Part shown: positions 1 through 9,142 of the stretch, one piece after another
Numbering within the stretch: position 1 is the first letter of the stretch
Layout: each line of letters opens with the position of its first letter
Translations under genes and position numbers: made by a program
The notes under the pieces: generated by a model
Told to the model about the DNA's origin: nothing
Seen by the model: the letters and a program-made list of their open reading frames with translations, nothing else
Database searches by the model: none
Assembly (NCBI RefSeq): GCF_002236115.1
Contig: NZ_NIWT01000001.1
Coordinates: 868,001-932,000, forward strand
Length of the DNA stretch: 64,000 nucleotides
Source of the DNA: Pseudomonas jessenii
GTDB taxonomy: Bacteria; Pseudomonadota; Gammaproteobacteria; Pseudomonadales; Pseudomonadaceae
Direction: 5' to 3'

Positions 1-135
1 GCGTACCAGAAATGACCAGTAACACTCTGGCCGTCCACGACCCGGTCATTGACACTCGGACAAGCAGAAATGTGCGCGGGCTGGCAGAATCGCCCGTTAT
101 TGCGTTTACCACGCTCGTCGAACCAGGAATTTCCC

Positions 136-489
136 ATGAAAATGAAAACTGCCCTCTTGATCGTCAACCCTTGCGACGACGAAGAAGACAACATGGCCAT
201 GCTCTGCTGCCACAGCGACCAGGGCGAAATGTTCCTGATGAGCCGCTACCCGGATGAAGACGAGCTGGAAATCACCCTCGACGGCGAGCCTTCGACCCTG
301 GATGGCGTGAAAGTCACCCTAAGCCCTTCCCTGCTGAAGATCGAAATTGCCGCGGCTGATGCCGATGCGCTCAACGGCGACGATGTACTGGAAATCACCT
401 TTGATGCCGACATGGTGGATCTGGCCGAAGTGGAAGAAACCTTGCAGAACATTCTTGAAGGCACTGGCACCTTCATTAGCCAGCTCTGA
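136..489 (+). CDS. Small acidic hypothetical protein (117 aa)
   Basis: I do not recognise the family. The protein is short, soluble and very acidic, with runs such as DDEED near residue 14 and many Asp/Glu later, and no signal peptide or membrane segment. The start at 136 is chosen because AGGA lies about 8 bases upstream. An in-frame upstream ATG at 49 has no such site and would add sequence without matching character. It stands alone: the next gene begins almost 290 bases downstream after a REPIN. A ligand- or protein-binding role is conceivable, but nothing in the sequence shows one. Confidence 0.75.
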   Translation: MKMKTALLIVNPCDDEEDNMAMLCCHSDQGEMFLMSRYPDEDELEITLDGEPSTLDGVKVTLSPSLLKIEIAAADADALNGDDVLEITFDADMVDLAEVEETLQNILEGTGTFISQL

Positions 490-510
490 ATATCAGCGCC
501 TGTTCCGACC

Positions 511-598
511 TCATCGCGAGCAAGCTCGCTCCCACATTTGATTGCATGCCTCAGTGACGGCGTGGTCCCCTGTGGGAGCGAGCTTGCTCGCGATGGCG
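511..598. repeat. REPIN (inverted REP pair)
   Basis: Two copies of the REP core (tcgcgagcaagctcgctccc and its reverse complement) face each other across a spacer of about 30 bases. Each copy is itself an imperfect hairpin. It fills most of the 490-775 intergenic gap; the rest is the moxR promoter region, in which I see no clear sigma-70 boxes. Confidence 0.9.
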
Positions 599-775
599 TC
601 AGTAAGCCCGCCACAATACTGAAATGGAACGAACCTCCAACAATTTCACCCATCTTTTCCCGCACTTTGCGCAAAATGCCGTTAGTCGCCACCCCCCGCG
701 ATGGATTAAAGTAACGCCCCCAGCCCTGGCGCATTTCGAACGTCCTCGGCCACCCTTTTGCAGGAACAGTCATCG

Positions 776-1735
776 ATGGAACATCGTGAAGCGCTGCTAG
801 CGCTGCGAACCTTTCTTTCAACGCAGATTCTCGGCCAGGAAAAACTCATCGAGCGATTGCTCATCGCCCTGCTCGCCGACGGCCATATGCTGGTCGAGGG
901 TGCTCCTGGCCTGGCCAAGACCAAAGCCATCAAAGAACTTGCCGAAGGCATCGAAGCGCAGTTCCACCGCATCCAGTTCACCCCTGACCTGTTGCCGGCC
1001 GACATTACCGGTACGGAAATCTACCGCCCGGAAACCGGCAGCTTCGTGTTCCAGCAAGGCCCGATCTTCCACAACCTGGTATTGGCGGACGAAATCAACC
1101 GCGCCCCGGCCAAGGTCCAGTCGGCCTTGCTCGAAGCCATGGGCGAGCGGCAAGTCAGTGTCGGGCGCAGCACCTACGAGCTGTCGCCGCTGTTCCTGGT
1201 GATGGCCACGCAGAACCCGATCGAGCAGGAAGGCACCTACCCGTTGCCGGAAGCCCAGCTTGACCGGTTCCTGATGCACGTGAAAATCGGCTTTCCCGAT
1301 GCCACTGTCGAGCGCCGGATTCTGCAGCAAGCCCGTGGAGAAGCCCTGAACGGCGAAGCGAAGCCTGAGCGTCGGGTTACTCAACAGACGATTTTTGTCG
1401 CGCGCAAGGAAATCCTCGGTCTGTACATGGCCGACGCCGTGGAGGAGTACCTGGTACAACTGGTCATGGCCACCCGCACCCCGGCCAAATTCGATCCGGA
1501 GATGGCCGAGTGGATCGCCTACGGCGCCAGTCCCCGAGGTTCGATTGCCCTGGACCGCTGCGCCCGCGCCCACGCCTGGCTGGCCGGGCGTGATTTCGTC
1601 AGCCCGGAAGACATCCAGGCCGTGCTGTTCGACGTGCTGCGCCATCGCATCATTCTTTCCTTTGAAGCCGAAGCCGCTGGCATCGATCAGGACCGTGTGG
1701 TCCAGCGGATTCTCGACGTCGTAGCCGTCGCTTGA
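776..1735 (+). CDS. MoxR-family AAA+ ATPase
   Basis: This 319-residue AAA+ ATPase of the MoxR class probably remodels or activates the VWA proteins encoded downstream. The MoxR-type Walker A GAPGLAKT (about residues 43-50), Walker B LVLADEINRA and sensor-1 MATQNP are visible, followed by the C-terminal lid. Length is normal for the family. The start at 776 follows AGGAAC; a start 18 bases earlier is possible but less well placed. It is the first gene of a six-gene operon and almost abuts the DUF58 gene. In characterised relatives, MoxR with VWA partners assists folding or assembly of complexes; the client here is unknown. Confidence 0.93.
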   Translation: MEHREALLALRTFLSTQILGQEKLIERLLIALLADGHMLVEGAPGLAKTKAIKELAEGIEAQFHRIQFTPDLLPADITGTEIYRPETGSFVFQQGPIFHNLVLADEINRAPAKVQSALLEAMGERQVSVGRSTYELSPLFLVMATQNPIEQEGTYPLPEAQLDRFLMHVKIGFPDATVERRILQQARGEALNGEAKPERRVTQQTIFVARKEILGLYMADAVEEYLVQLVMATRTPAKFDPEMAEWIAYGASPRGSIALDRCARAHAWLAGRDFVSPEDIQAVLFDVLRHRIILSFEAEAAGIDQDRVVQRILDVVAVA

Positions 1736-1740
1736 CCCCG

Positions 1741-2685
1741 ATGAACGCCAGCCTGCCGCCCGAGCCGGGCATCCGTGTCAGCCTCGCCGACCTGATCGAG
1801 ATGCGCCATCGCGTGCGCGAAGTGCAGCTGTTTTCCACGCCTGGCCAACGCAGCCCGCTGATCGGCCTGCACCATTCCAAATTGCGCGGGCGTGGCGTCG
1901 ACTTCGATCAGGTGCGGGTCTATCAGGCCGGCGACGATGTGCGCACCATTGACTGGCGTGTGACCGCGCGCACCCAGGAGCCTCACACCAAACTTTTCCA
2001 CGAAGAACGTGAGCGACCGATTTTCATCATGGTCGAACAAAGCCACCGGCTGTTTTTCGGGTCGGGCCTGATGTTCAAGTCGGTGCTCGCCGCCCAGGCC
2101 GCGAGCCTGATCGGTTGGGCAGCCCTGGGCCACAACGACCGGGTCGGCGGGCTGGTGTATGGCGACAATGAGCACTATGAAATCAAGCCTCGGCGCAGCA
2201 AGCAAAGCCTGCTGCAGTTGCTCAACCGGCTGGTGCGGGTCAACCGGTCGCTGACCACCGAGGGCGAGCCGGACCGCGACGCCTTTGGCATTGCCTTGCG
2301 CCGAGCGCGTGAGGTGTCACGTCCGGGCAGCCTTGTCATTGTGATTTGCGACGAACGCGCGCTATCGGAAAGCGCCGAGCAACAGCTGAGCCTGTTATCG
2401 CGTCATTGCGACCTGTTGCTGCTGCCGGTGTCCGATCCGCTGGATCATGCCCTGCCCGCCGCCGGCCTTTTACGTTTCGCCGAGCGCGGAGCGCAATTGG
2501 AACTCGATACGCTGAATTTCGACCTGCGCCAGGCTTACCGGGCCCAGGCTGAAGCGCGTATCGCGCGCTGGGAGCTGCTCGCGCAAAAACTGCGGGTGCT
2601 GATGATGCCGTTGAGCACTCAGAGCGAGATGGTCGAGCAACTGCGCGAATACCTGAACCCACAGAAACCGGGGAAAGGTCGATGA
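1741..2685 (+). CDS. DUF58 domain protein
   Basis: DUF58 proteins accompany MoxR ATPases and carry a degenerate VWA-like fold. The family hallmark is seen at about residues 57-85: the RGVDFDQVRVYQAGDDVRTI region followed by DWRVTARTQEP. There is no signal peptide or clear membrane segment. I chose the ATG at 1741. An in-frame TTG at 1732 would overlap the moxR stop codon and is an alternative. The 3' end overlaps the next gene by ATGA, which suggests translational coupling. The role is inferred from its place in the Bat-type operon, probably as an adaptor between MoxR and the membrane VWA proteins. Confidence 0.9.
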   Translation: MNASLPPEPGIRVSLADLIEMRHRVREVQLFSTPGQRSPLIGLHHSKLRGRGVDFDQVRVYQAGDDVRTIDWRVTARTQEPHTKLFHEERERPIFIMVEQSHRLFFGSGLMFKSVLAAQAASLIGWAALGHNDRVGGLVYGDNEHYEIKPRRSKQSLLQLLNRLVRVNRSLTTEGEPDRDAFGIALRRAREVSRPGSLVIVICDERALSESAEQQLSLLSRHCDLLLLPVSDPLDHALPAAGLLRFAERGAQLELDTLNFDLRQAYRAQAEARIARWELLAQKLRVLMMPLSTQSEMVEQLREYLNPQKPGKGR

Positions 2686-3176
2686 GCAGCCTTGATCAAC
2701 TGCAACCACTGATATCCCCGCCACCGGTGGAATTCTGGCCTCCGGCACCAGGTTGGTGGTTGCTGCTTCTGTTGGTGCCGCTGATCGGTTTGGGCCTGTG
2801 GAAGCTGCGTCGTTTTATTCCGGACAGGCGCCCCGTGGTGCGTGCAGAACAGCCGCTTGACCCGGTGCGTCTTGCCGCCCTGGCGGAGCTGGCCTTGATG
2901 CCCAAACCCTACGACGGTGCGCCGGCCGGTGCCTGGCTGCAGCAACTCAACGGTTTGCTCAAACGCCTGTGCCGCAACCACTACCCCTACAGCCAGAGCC
3001 ACACCCTCAACGGGCGAAAATGGCTGGCGTTCCTCGACAATCGCTGCCCGGCCGCCGGCCTGACTCGCTGGATGGTGCTGGTCGAAGGCGCCTACAAACC
3101 CGAATGCAAACTCGACGACAAGGCCATCGCCGGCCTGACCCAGGCCGTCGACACATGGATTCGCAAGCATGTTTGA
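2682..3176 (+). CDS. DUF4381 membrane protein
   Basis: A 164-residue protein with one strong N-terminal transmembrane segment (about residues 24-42, rich in Leu and Trp) and a soluble C-terminal part. The position between DUF58 and BatA genes, the size, and the N-terminal pattern of Pro-rich sequence then a TM helix fit the DUF4381 family found in MoxR/Bat operons. It overlaps both neighbours, by ATGA upstream and by eight bases with batA. Function is unknown in detail; it is probably an inner-membrane component of the Bat complex. Confidence 0.85.
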   Translation: MSSLDQLQPLISPPPVEFWPPAPGWWLLLLLVPLIGLGLWKLRRFIPDRRPVVRAEQPLDPVRLAALAELALMPKPYDGAPAGAWLQQLNGLLKRLCRNHYPYSQSHTLNGRKWLAFLDNRCPAAGLTRWMVLVEGAYKPECKLDDKAIAGLTQAVDTWIRKHV

Positions 3177-4251
3177 GTTCGCCTGGCCGTGGATTTTTGC
3201 CCTTCTGCCGCTGCCGTGGCTGATGCGCATCGTATTGCCGGTGGCCGACAGTGGCGAACCGGCGCTCAAGGTCAGCTTCCTCAGCGACCTGGAAGGCCTC
3301 GCCGGGCGTCGCGCCCGGGCCAACCTGCCAGCATGGCGCCAGCAGGCACCGTTCATAGTGCTGTGGCTGTTGCTGCTGGTTGCGGCGGCACGCCCGCAAT
3401 GGCTCGGCGAACCCTTGCCGATTGCCGCCAGTGGCCGTGACTTGCTGGTGGCGGTGGACGTTTCCGGCTCCATGGACTTCCCTGACATGCAGTGGCAGGA
3501 CGAAGAAGTGAGCCGACTGGCGTTGGTCCAGCACCTGCTCGGCGATTTCCTCGAAAGCCGCGAAGGTGACCGGGTCGGCCTGATCCTGTTCGGTAGCCAG
3601 GCCTACCTGCAGGCGCCGCTGACCTTCGACCGCCACACCGTGCGCGTCTGGCTCGATGAAGCGCGTATCGGCATTGCCGGCAAAAACACCGCCATCGGCG
3701 ATGCTATCGGCCTGGCCCTCAAGCGCCTGCGCTCGCGTCCGGCAACAAGTCGCGTACTGATTCTGGTCACCGACGGCGCCAACAATGGCGGTGAAATCGA
3801 CCCGCTCACCGCAGCCCGGCTGGCGGCCAAGGAGGGCGTGAAAATCTATCCGATCGGCATTGGCGCCGATCCAGAGCAAAGCGGCTCCGTGGGTTTCCTC
3901 GGCGTCAACCCGAGCCTGGACCTCGACGAGCCGTCCCTCAAGGCCATCGCCGAAGTCACCGGCGGCCAGTATTTCCGCGCCCACGATGGCAAGGAACTGC
4001 AATCGATCAAGGACACCCTTGACCAACTGGAGCCCGTGGCCCAGCAACCGACCCAGGCCCGCCCGGCCCAAGCGTTGTATCACTGGCCGCTGGCCCTGGC
4101 GCTGTGGTTGAGCATGCTGCTGCTGGCCCCCGTACTCTGGCCGGACAACCCCTTGCAACGCCTGTTTACCAGGGATCTGTTTTTGCAAACGCAATTGCTG
4201 CCTGACTGGCGCCAGCGTCTCAAACGCCTGCGCCTACGGAGGCGCCGATGA
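3169..4251 (+). CDS. batA: BatA-like VWA domain membrane protein
   Basis: The 360-residue protein has two hydrophobic segments at the N terminus (about residues 5-24 and 61-76), a VWA domain, and a C-terminal membrane helix (about 303-325) followed by an Arg-rich tail. This is the BatA layout. The metal-ion-dependent adhesion site is intact, with DVSGSMD at residues 97-103 and later TDG. The VWA domain is expected on the periplasmic side. In Bacteroides and other bacteria, Bat proteins are linked to aerotolerance and stress survival; that role is not shown here. The gene overlaps its neighbours on both sides. Confidence 0.92.
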   Translation: MFEFAWPWIFALLPLPWLMRIVLPVADSGEPALKVSFLSDLEGLAGRRARANLPAWRQQAPFIVLWLLLLVAAARPQWLGEPLPIAASGRDLLVAVDVSGSMDFPDMQWQDEEVSRLALVQHLLGDFLESREGDRVGLILFGSQAYLQAPLTFDRHTVRVWLDEARIGIAGKNTAIGDAIGLALKRLRSRPATSRVLILVTDGANNGGEIDPLTAARLAAKEGVKIYPIGIGADPEQSGSVGFLGVNPSLDLDEPSLKAIAEVTGGQYFRAHDGKELQSIKDTLDQLEPVAQQPTQARPAQALYHWPLALALWLSMLLLAPVLWPDNPLQRLFTRDLFLQTQLLPDWRQRLKRLRLRRRR

Positions 4252-5981
4252 GTGCGCTGTGGCCGTACTGGTTCCGCCCCTGGTGGCTGCTGTTGCTGCC
4301 GGTGCTTGGCTGGTTGCTCTGGCAACTCTGGCACCGCAAGAAGCGCGCCGGGCGCTGGCAAATGATCCTGCCTGCAGCCTTTCACACGACATTGCTCAGC
4401 GGTGGCAGTGGACGTGACAGTAAATTGCCCTGGATCGCCCTCGGTCTCGCGTGGCTGTTGACCGTGCTCGCCCTGCTGGGTCCGGGCTGGCAGCGTGTCG
4501 AGCAGACCAGTCAAAAGCCCGCCGATCCGCTGGTGGTGATTCTCGAACTGACCCCGGAAATGCTCGCCACCGACGTCACACCCAACCGACTCGAACAGGC
4601 ACGACGCAAGGTGCTTGATCTGCTGCAGATTCGCAGCGACGCGCAAACCGCCATCGTCGTCTACGCCGGCAGTGCCCACACGCTGGTGCCGCTGTCAGAT
4701 GATCTTTCCACCAGCCGCAATCTGTTGGATGCACTGAAACCGTCGTTGATGCCCGCGGCCGGTCATCGCGCCGATCTGGCGGTGCTCAAGGCCCTGGCGT
4801 TGCTCGAACAGGCTGCTTTGGGCGATGGCCGGATCCTGCTGATTGGATCGTCCCTGACCGACCAGGAGCGACTGGGCATCCGTCGCGCGCTGAACGGCAA
4901 ATCGACTCAATTTTTGATGCTCGGCATCGGCACCGCCGAAGGCTCGCCGATCACCCAGGAAGACGGCAGCTTCCTCAAGGATGAACAAGGCGCCATTCTC
5001 GTGCCGCGCCTGGACGAGCCCGGCTTGAAAAATTTTGCCAACGACCTGGATGGGCGCTATCGCCAGGCGCGCCTGGACGATAGCGACCTGCAAGCCCTTG
5101 GCCTGCTCGACGGTCCACGCCACTTGCGCAACGACGGTCAGACCTTGCGCCTGGACACATGGGCCGATCAGGGGTACTGGCTGCTGCTGCCACTGCTGCT
5201 GCTCGCGGCCTGCGCGGGACGTCGCGGTTGGCTGCTGTGCCTGCCGCTGCTATTGGCGCTGCCTCAACCGAGCTACGCCTTCGACCTAGCGGACCTTTGG
5301 CTACGTCCGGATCAACAAGGCTTGCATTTACTCAAGCAAAAGCGCCCTGCGGAGGCCTCCCGACGCTTCGAAAATCATCAGTGGCAAGGCGTGGCGCTCT
5401 ATGAGGCCGGCGACTACGCAGGCGCCGCCGAGCGGTTTGCCGAAGGCGACGATGCCCACTCCCACTACAATCGAGGCAATGCCCTGGCCAAAAGCGGTGA
5501 GCTGGAGGCAGCCCTGGACGCTTACGAACAGGCACTGGAACGTCAACCGGATTTGCGTCCGGCACTGACCAACAAGGCGTTGGTCGAACGCCTGCTCAAG
5601 GAGAAAAATACTCCTCCTGAACCAGACACCGCCAGCAACGCCCGGCCCGAAGCCGAATCGCCGGAGCCACCGCCAGGTGCCGCCGCACAACCCTCGAGCA
5701 GCGGCGAATCGAAAACCGAGGGGCAACCGAGCCGCCCGGGTGAGGAACAACCACCCACCACACCGCCGAAACCGGGTGGCAACGAGGTTCCGGGCAGCGA
5801 ACTGGGTGACGAACAACACACCACACCGCCCTTGCGCCCGGCCACCGACAGCATCGAAGGTGAGCAGCGCCAGGCACTGGAGCAATGGCTGCGACAGATC
5901 CCGGATGACCCCGGCGAACTGCTCAGGCGCAAATTCTGGTACGAACAGCAACAACATCAGGATCAGGAAGAAACTCGATGA
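4248..5981 (+). CDS. batB: BatB-like VWA/TPR protein with degenerate MIDAS
   Basis: This 577-residue protein looks like a BatB/BatC fusion. It has N-terminal membrane helices (about 10-27 and 60-78), a VWA domain, further helices near 305-345, then TPR repeats at about 375-450 and a long Pro/Glu/Gly-rich low-complexity stretch before a charged tail. The usual MIDAS DxSxS is replaced by E100-L-T-P-E104, so metal binding is doubtful, unlike the BatA just upstream. It overlaps batA and batD by ATGA. BatB-BatC fusions are common in gamma-proteobacteria. It probably forms the membrane complex with BatA. Confidence 0.9.
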   Translation: MSALWPYWFRPWWLLLLPVLGWLLWQLWHRKKRAGRWQMILPAAFHTTLLSGGSGRDSKLPWIALGLAWLLTVLALLGPGWQRVEQTSQKPADPLVVILELTPEMLATDVTPNRLEQARRKVLDLLQIRSDAQTAIVVYAGSAHTLVPLSDDLSTSRNLLDALKPSLMPAAGHRADLAVLKALALLEQAALGDGRILLIGSSLTDQERLGIRRALNGKSTQFLMLGIGTAEGSPITQEDGSFLKDEQGAILVPRLDEPGLKNFANDLDGRYRQARLDDSDLQALGLLDGPRHLRNDGQTLRLDTWADQGYWLLLPLLLLAACAGRRGWLLCLPLLLALPQPSYAFDLADLWLRPDQQGLHLLKQKRPAEASRRFENHQWQGVALYEAGDYAGAAERFAEGDDAHSHYNRGNALAKSGELEAALDAYEQALERQPDLRPALTNKALVERLLKEKNTPPEPDTASNARPEAESPEPPPGAAAQPSSSGESKTEGQPSRPGEEQPPTTPPKPGGNEVPGSELGDEQHTTPPLRPATDSIEGEQRQALEQWLRQIPDDPGELLRRKFWYEQQQHQDQEETR

Positions 5982-7627
5982 CCCGCTTCACCGTTTTATT
6001 GCTCGCGCTGCTGCATGGCCTGTTGTTCTGCACCGTACAGGCACAGGCAGCAGAACTGGTCGCCAGTGTTGATCGCAGTCGCCTGAGCTCAGGCGAGACG
6101 GTCGAGCTGACCCTGGAATCCAGCGATGTCACTCAGTTCGGCAAACCGGACCTGGCGGCGCTGGAGCCGTTGTTCGAAGTGCGCGGCACACGCCAGGTCA
6201 ACCAGCTGAACACCCTGAGCGGAGAAAACCAGGCCACCACCCGCTGGATCGTCACCCTCCTGCCCCGGCAAAACGGCAGCGTGGTGATTCCGTCATTGCA
6301 ACTGGGGGAACTGCAGAGCCAGCCGATCACCCTGCAAGTGGTCGAGAGCGCAACACCGGACAACCCGAACCAGCGGGCCGCGGTGTTCATCGATGCCAGC
6401 CTCGATCAAACCAGCGTGTACGTGCAGGCCCAGGCGGTCCTGACCCTGCGCATCTACCATTCGGTGTCGCTGTACGACGACAGCAGCCTGCCACCCTTGC
6501 AGATACCTGACGCACGCATCGAACAATTGGGCGACTCACGCACCTACGAAAAGGACATCGACGGCCTGCGCCATGGCGTGATCGAAATGCGCTACGCGAT
6601 CTACCCGCAACACAGCGGCGAACTGATCATTCCGGCACAGGTCTTCAACGCCGCACTGGTCGACCCACAACCGGTACAGGATGCAGCCCAGGGGCCAAAA
6701 GCCGGCAAGCTGATGCGCGTCACCTCGGCCGAACTGCTGTTGACGGTCAAGGCCAAGCCCCTCACCTATCCGGCCGACGCGCCCTGGCTGCCTGCCCGCA
6801 GCCTGACCCTGAGCGAAATCTGGAACCCGGAGCCGGATCACACTCAGGTCGGCGATTCGCTGACCCGCAGCCTGACGGTGAAGGCCGAAGGCTTGTCCAG
6901 CACCCAACTGCCACCGCTGCCCGGCACCGACGTCGGCGGCCTGCGCCGCTACCCGGATCAACCGGTGCTCGGCAACCAGAACAGCGAACGCGGCCTGGTC
7001 GGCAGTCGTGAAGACCGCGAGGCCCTGGTGCCGACAAGGACCGGCGCCATCGAACTGCCCACCGTCGACGTGGTCTGGTGGAACACCTTCGAAGATCATC
7101 TGGAACACAGCAGCCTGCCTGCTCGCACGCTGCACGTGGTGGCCAATCCGAGCCTGCTGGCCGACACCCCGGCCGGCGCCTCACCGGTCGATGCCAGCGT
7201 CGACAGCGAAGCACTCTGGCGCTGGAAGCTCAGTACCTTGATCCTGGCCTGCACCACCCTGCTCGGCTTTGGCCTCTGGTGGCGTGCCCGCTGGCAACCG
7301 GCGGTGGCGCGTGTCGCGCAAACCGGCCCGAGCCCGCGCACCGTGCTCGACGACCTCAAGCGCGCCTGCCAGGCCAACGACTCCCACGCCACCCGCCAGG
7401 CCCTCGACGCCTGGGCCCGCCAGCAGCCGGAAACCCTGGCCGACATGGCCGCCCGCTTCGTACCTCTGTCCGACTCCCTCGACGGCCTGAACGGCGCGTT
7501 GTACAGCGAAACCGGCCAGTACTGGCAAGGTGACGAACTGTGGCGGGCGATCAAGGCGATCCCGATGGCCGAACGGGTTCAGGACCCTGCCGGTGACAGT
7601 GGGTTGCCGCCGCTTTATCCCAAGTAA
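5978..7627 (+). CDS. batD: BatD-like protein
   Basis: The 549-residue BatD-family protein starts with a Sec signal (about residues 1-24, ending in AQA). It continues with a long beta-rich periplasmic region and a single membrane helix at about 415-432, then a cytoplasmic C-terminal part. That topology is the BatD pattern. It closes the moxR-bat operon and overlaps batB by ATGA. A REPIN of the second type lies just after its stop codon. Its biochemical role is not established; it is presumably a periplasmic partner of the VWA proteins. Confidence 0.9.
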   Translation: MTRFTVLLLALLHGLLFCTVQAQAAELVASVDRSRLSSGETVELTLESSDVTQFGKPDLAALEPLFEVRGTRQVNQLNTLSGENQATTRWIVTLLPRQNGSVVIPSLQLGELQSQPITLQVVESATPDNPNQRAAVFIDASLDQTSVYVQAQAVLTLRIYHSVSLYDDSSLPPLQIPDARIEQLGDSRTYEKDIDGLRHGVIEMRYAIYPQHSGELIIPAQVFNAALVDPQPVQDAAQGPKAGKLMRVTSAELLLTVKAKPLTYPADAPWLPARSLTLSEIWNPEPDHTQVGDSLTRSLTVKAEGLSSTQLPPLPGTDVGGLRRYPDQPVLGNQNSERGLVGSREDREALVPTRTGAIELPTVDVVWWNTFEDHLEHSSLPARTLHVVANPSLLADTPAGASPVDASVDSEALWRWKLSTLILACTTLLGFGLWWRARWQPAVARVAQTGPSPRTVLDDLKRACQANDSHATRQALDAWARQQPETLADMAARFVPLSDSLDGLNGALYSETGQYWQGDELWRAIKAIPMAERVQDPAGDSGLPPLYPK

Positions 7628-7653
7628 ACACCGACCTGGCGACAAAGATGCAT

Positions 7654-7775
7654 TTGTGGCGAGGGGGCTTGCCCCCGTTCGGGCGCGAAGCGGCCGTAAA
7701 TCCGGGCGGCTCGGTGTACCAGGAAAAACCTGGGGCCGCTCCGCAGCCCAACGGGGGCAAGCCCCCTCGCCACAG
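7654..7775. repeat. REPIN of a second type (TGTGGCGAGGGGGCTTGCCCCC)
   Basis: Two inverted copies of a REP different from the others in this window (core GGCGAGGGGGCTTGCCCCCG) enclose about 70 bases that themselves contain shorter inverted stretches. It sits between the convergent-free end of the bat operon and sbcD. The remaining bases to 7897 contain the sbcD promoter region with no clear boxes. Confidence 0.88.
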
Positions 7776-7897
7776 AACTCCCTGCCATAAGAAGTTTGGT
7801 GTGCAACCACTCCCGACCGGTTTACCAGTAAACTCTTCCCCCTTTCGCCGCCTTCATTTTTCACGCGGCCATTACCTAATTTGTAGCGGAGTTCGCC

Positions 7898-9142
7898 TTG
7901 CGCTTGTTTCACACCTCCGACTGGCACCTCGGGCAGAACCTGCACGGCCAGGATCGCGATTTCGAACACGGCTGTTTTCTCGAGTGGCTGTTGCGTCAAT
8001 TGAAGCTCGACCAGCCGGATGTGCTGTTGATCGCCGGCGATATCTTCGACACGGTCAATCCGCCGGTCAAAGCCCAGGAGCGTCTCTACGACTTCATCGT
8101 CAGCGCCCACGAACAGCAGCCGTTGCTGACCATCGTGATGATTGCCGGCAACCACGATTCCGGCTCGCGGATCGAACTGCCCGCGCCGTTGATGCGCCGC
8201 TTGCGCACTCACGCGCTCGGTCGTGTGTTGTGGCTGGATGACGGGCAACTGGATGCCGAGCGTTTGCTGTTGCCGCTGCCGGATGCCAAAGGCAAAACCG
8301 TCGCCTGGTGCCTGGCGCTGCCGTTCCTGCGCCCTGCCGAAGTCACCGGCGCGCATCTGGGCGACAACTACCTGCGTGGCATTGGCCAGGTCCATGAATG
8401 GCTGATCGAGGCGGCGAACGCAAAGCGCAAGAAAGGCCAGGCACTGATCGCCATCAGTCACGCGCACATGGCGGGCGGTTCGGTGTCGGAAGACTCGGAG
8501 CGCAGCCTGATCATCGGCAATGCCGAAGCCCTGCCCGCCAGCCTGTTCGGACCGAGCATCAGTTACGTTGCCCTCGGCCACTTGCACAAGCCGCAGAAGG
8601 TCAACGGCGAGGAGCGCATCCGCTACAGCGGCTCGCCGATTCCGTTGTCGTTCTCCGAGATCAGCTATCAGCACCAGATCCTCGACATCAAACTCGATGG
8701 CGAAACCCTGGTCAGCGTCGAGCCGAAACTGATCCCCCGCGCGGTCAACCTGCAACGCATCGGCCCGGCACCATTGAGCGAGATCCTGGTGCAACTGGCA
8801 GACCTGCCGAACATCGACCTGTTGGCCGACATCCAGCGCCAGCCATGGCTGGAGGTGCGGGTACGCCTCGATGAACCGCAGCCCGACCTGCGCAATCAAG
8901 TGGAAACCGCCCTGCAAGGCAAGGCCGTGCGCCTGGTGCGCATCGCCGCCGAGTACGCCGGCAACGGCGGTCGTGACGGTGCCGACGAAGGCAGCACGCT
9001 GATCGAACTGGACCAACTCACGCCTCAGGAACTGTTCAGCCGCGCCTGGCAGGACAACTACGGCAGCGAGGTCGACGAGCAGACCCTCAAGGACTTTGCC
9101 GAGCTGTTGCAGGACGTGCAGGTGGAGAGCGAACAACCATGA
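7898..9142 (+). CDS. sbcD: Exonuclease subunit SbcD
   Basis: SbcD is the Mre11-type nuclease half of the SbcCD complex, which cleaves hairpins and processes double-strand ends in the cytoplasm. The phosphoesterase motifs are all present near the N terminus: TSDWHLG (residues 6-12), AGDIFD and AGNHDS. HAHM and GHLH follow. At 414 residues it has the normal length. The gene starts with TTG at 7898, supported by AGCGGA just upstream and by the family N terminus (MRLFHTSDWHLG) beginning exactly there. Its stop overlaps the sbcC start by ATGA, so the two subunits are coupled. Confidence 0.97.
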   Translation: MRLFHTSDWHLGQNLHGQDRDFEHGCFLEWLLRQLKLDQPDVLLIAGDIFDTVNPPVKAQERLYDFIVSAHEQQPLLTIVMIAGNHDSGSRIELPAPLMRRLRTHALGRVLWLDDGQLDAERLLLPLPDAKGKTVAWCLALPFLRPAEVTGAHLGDNYLRGIGQVHEWLIEAANAKRKKGQALIAISHAHMAGGSVSEDSERSLIIGNAEALPASLFGPSISYVALGHLHKPQKVNGEERIRYSGSPIPLSFSEISYQHQILDIKLDGETLVSVEPKLIPRAVNLQRIGPAPLSEILVQLADLPNIDLLADIQRQPWLEVRVRLDEPQPDLRNQVETALQGKAVRLVRIAAEYAGNGGRDGADEGSTLIELDQLTPQELFSRAWQDNYGSEVDEQTLKDFAELLQDVQVESEQP

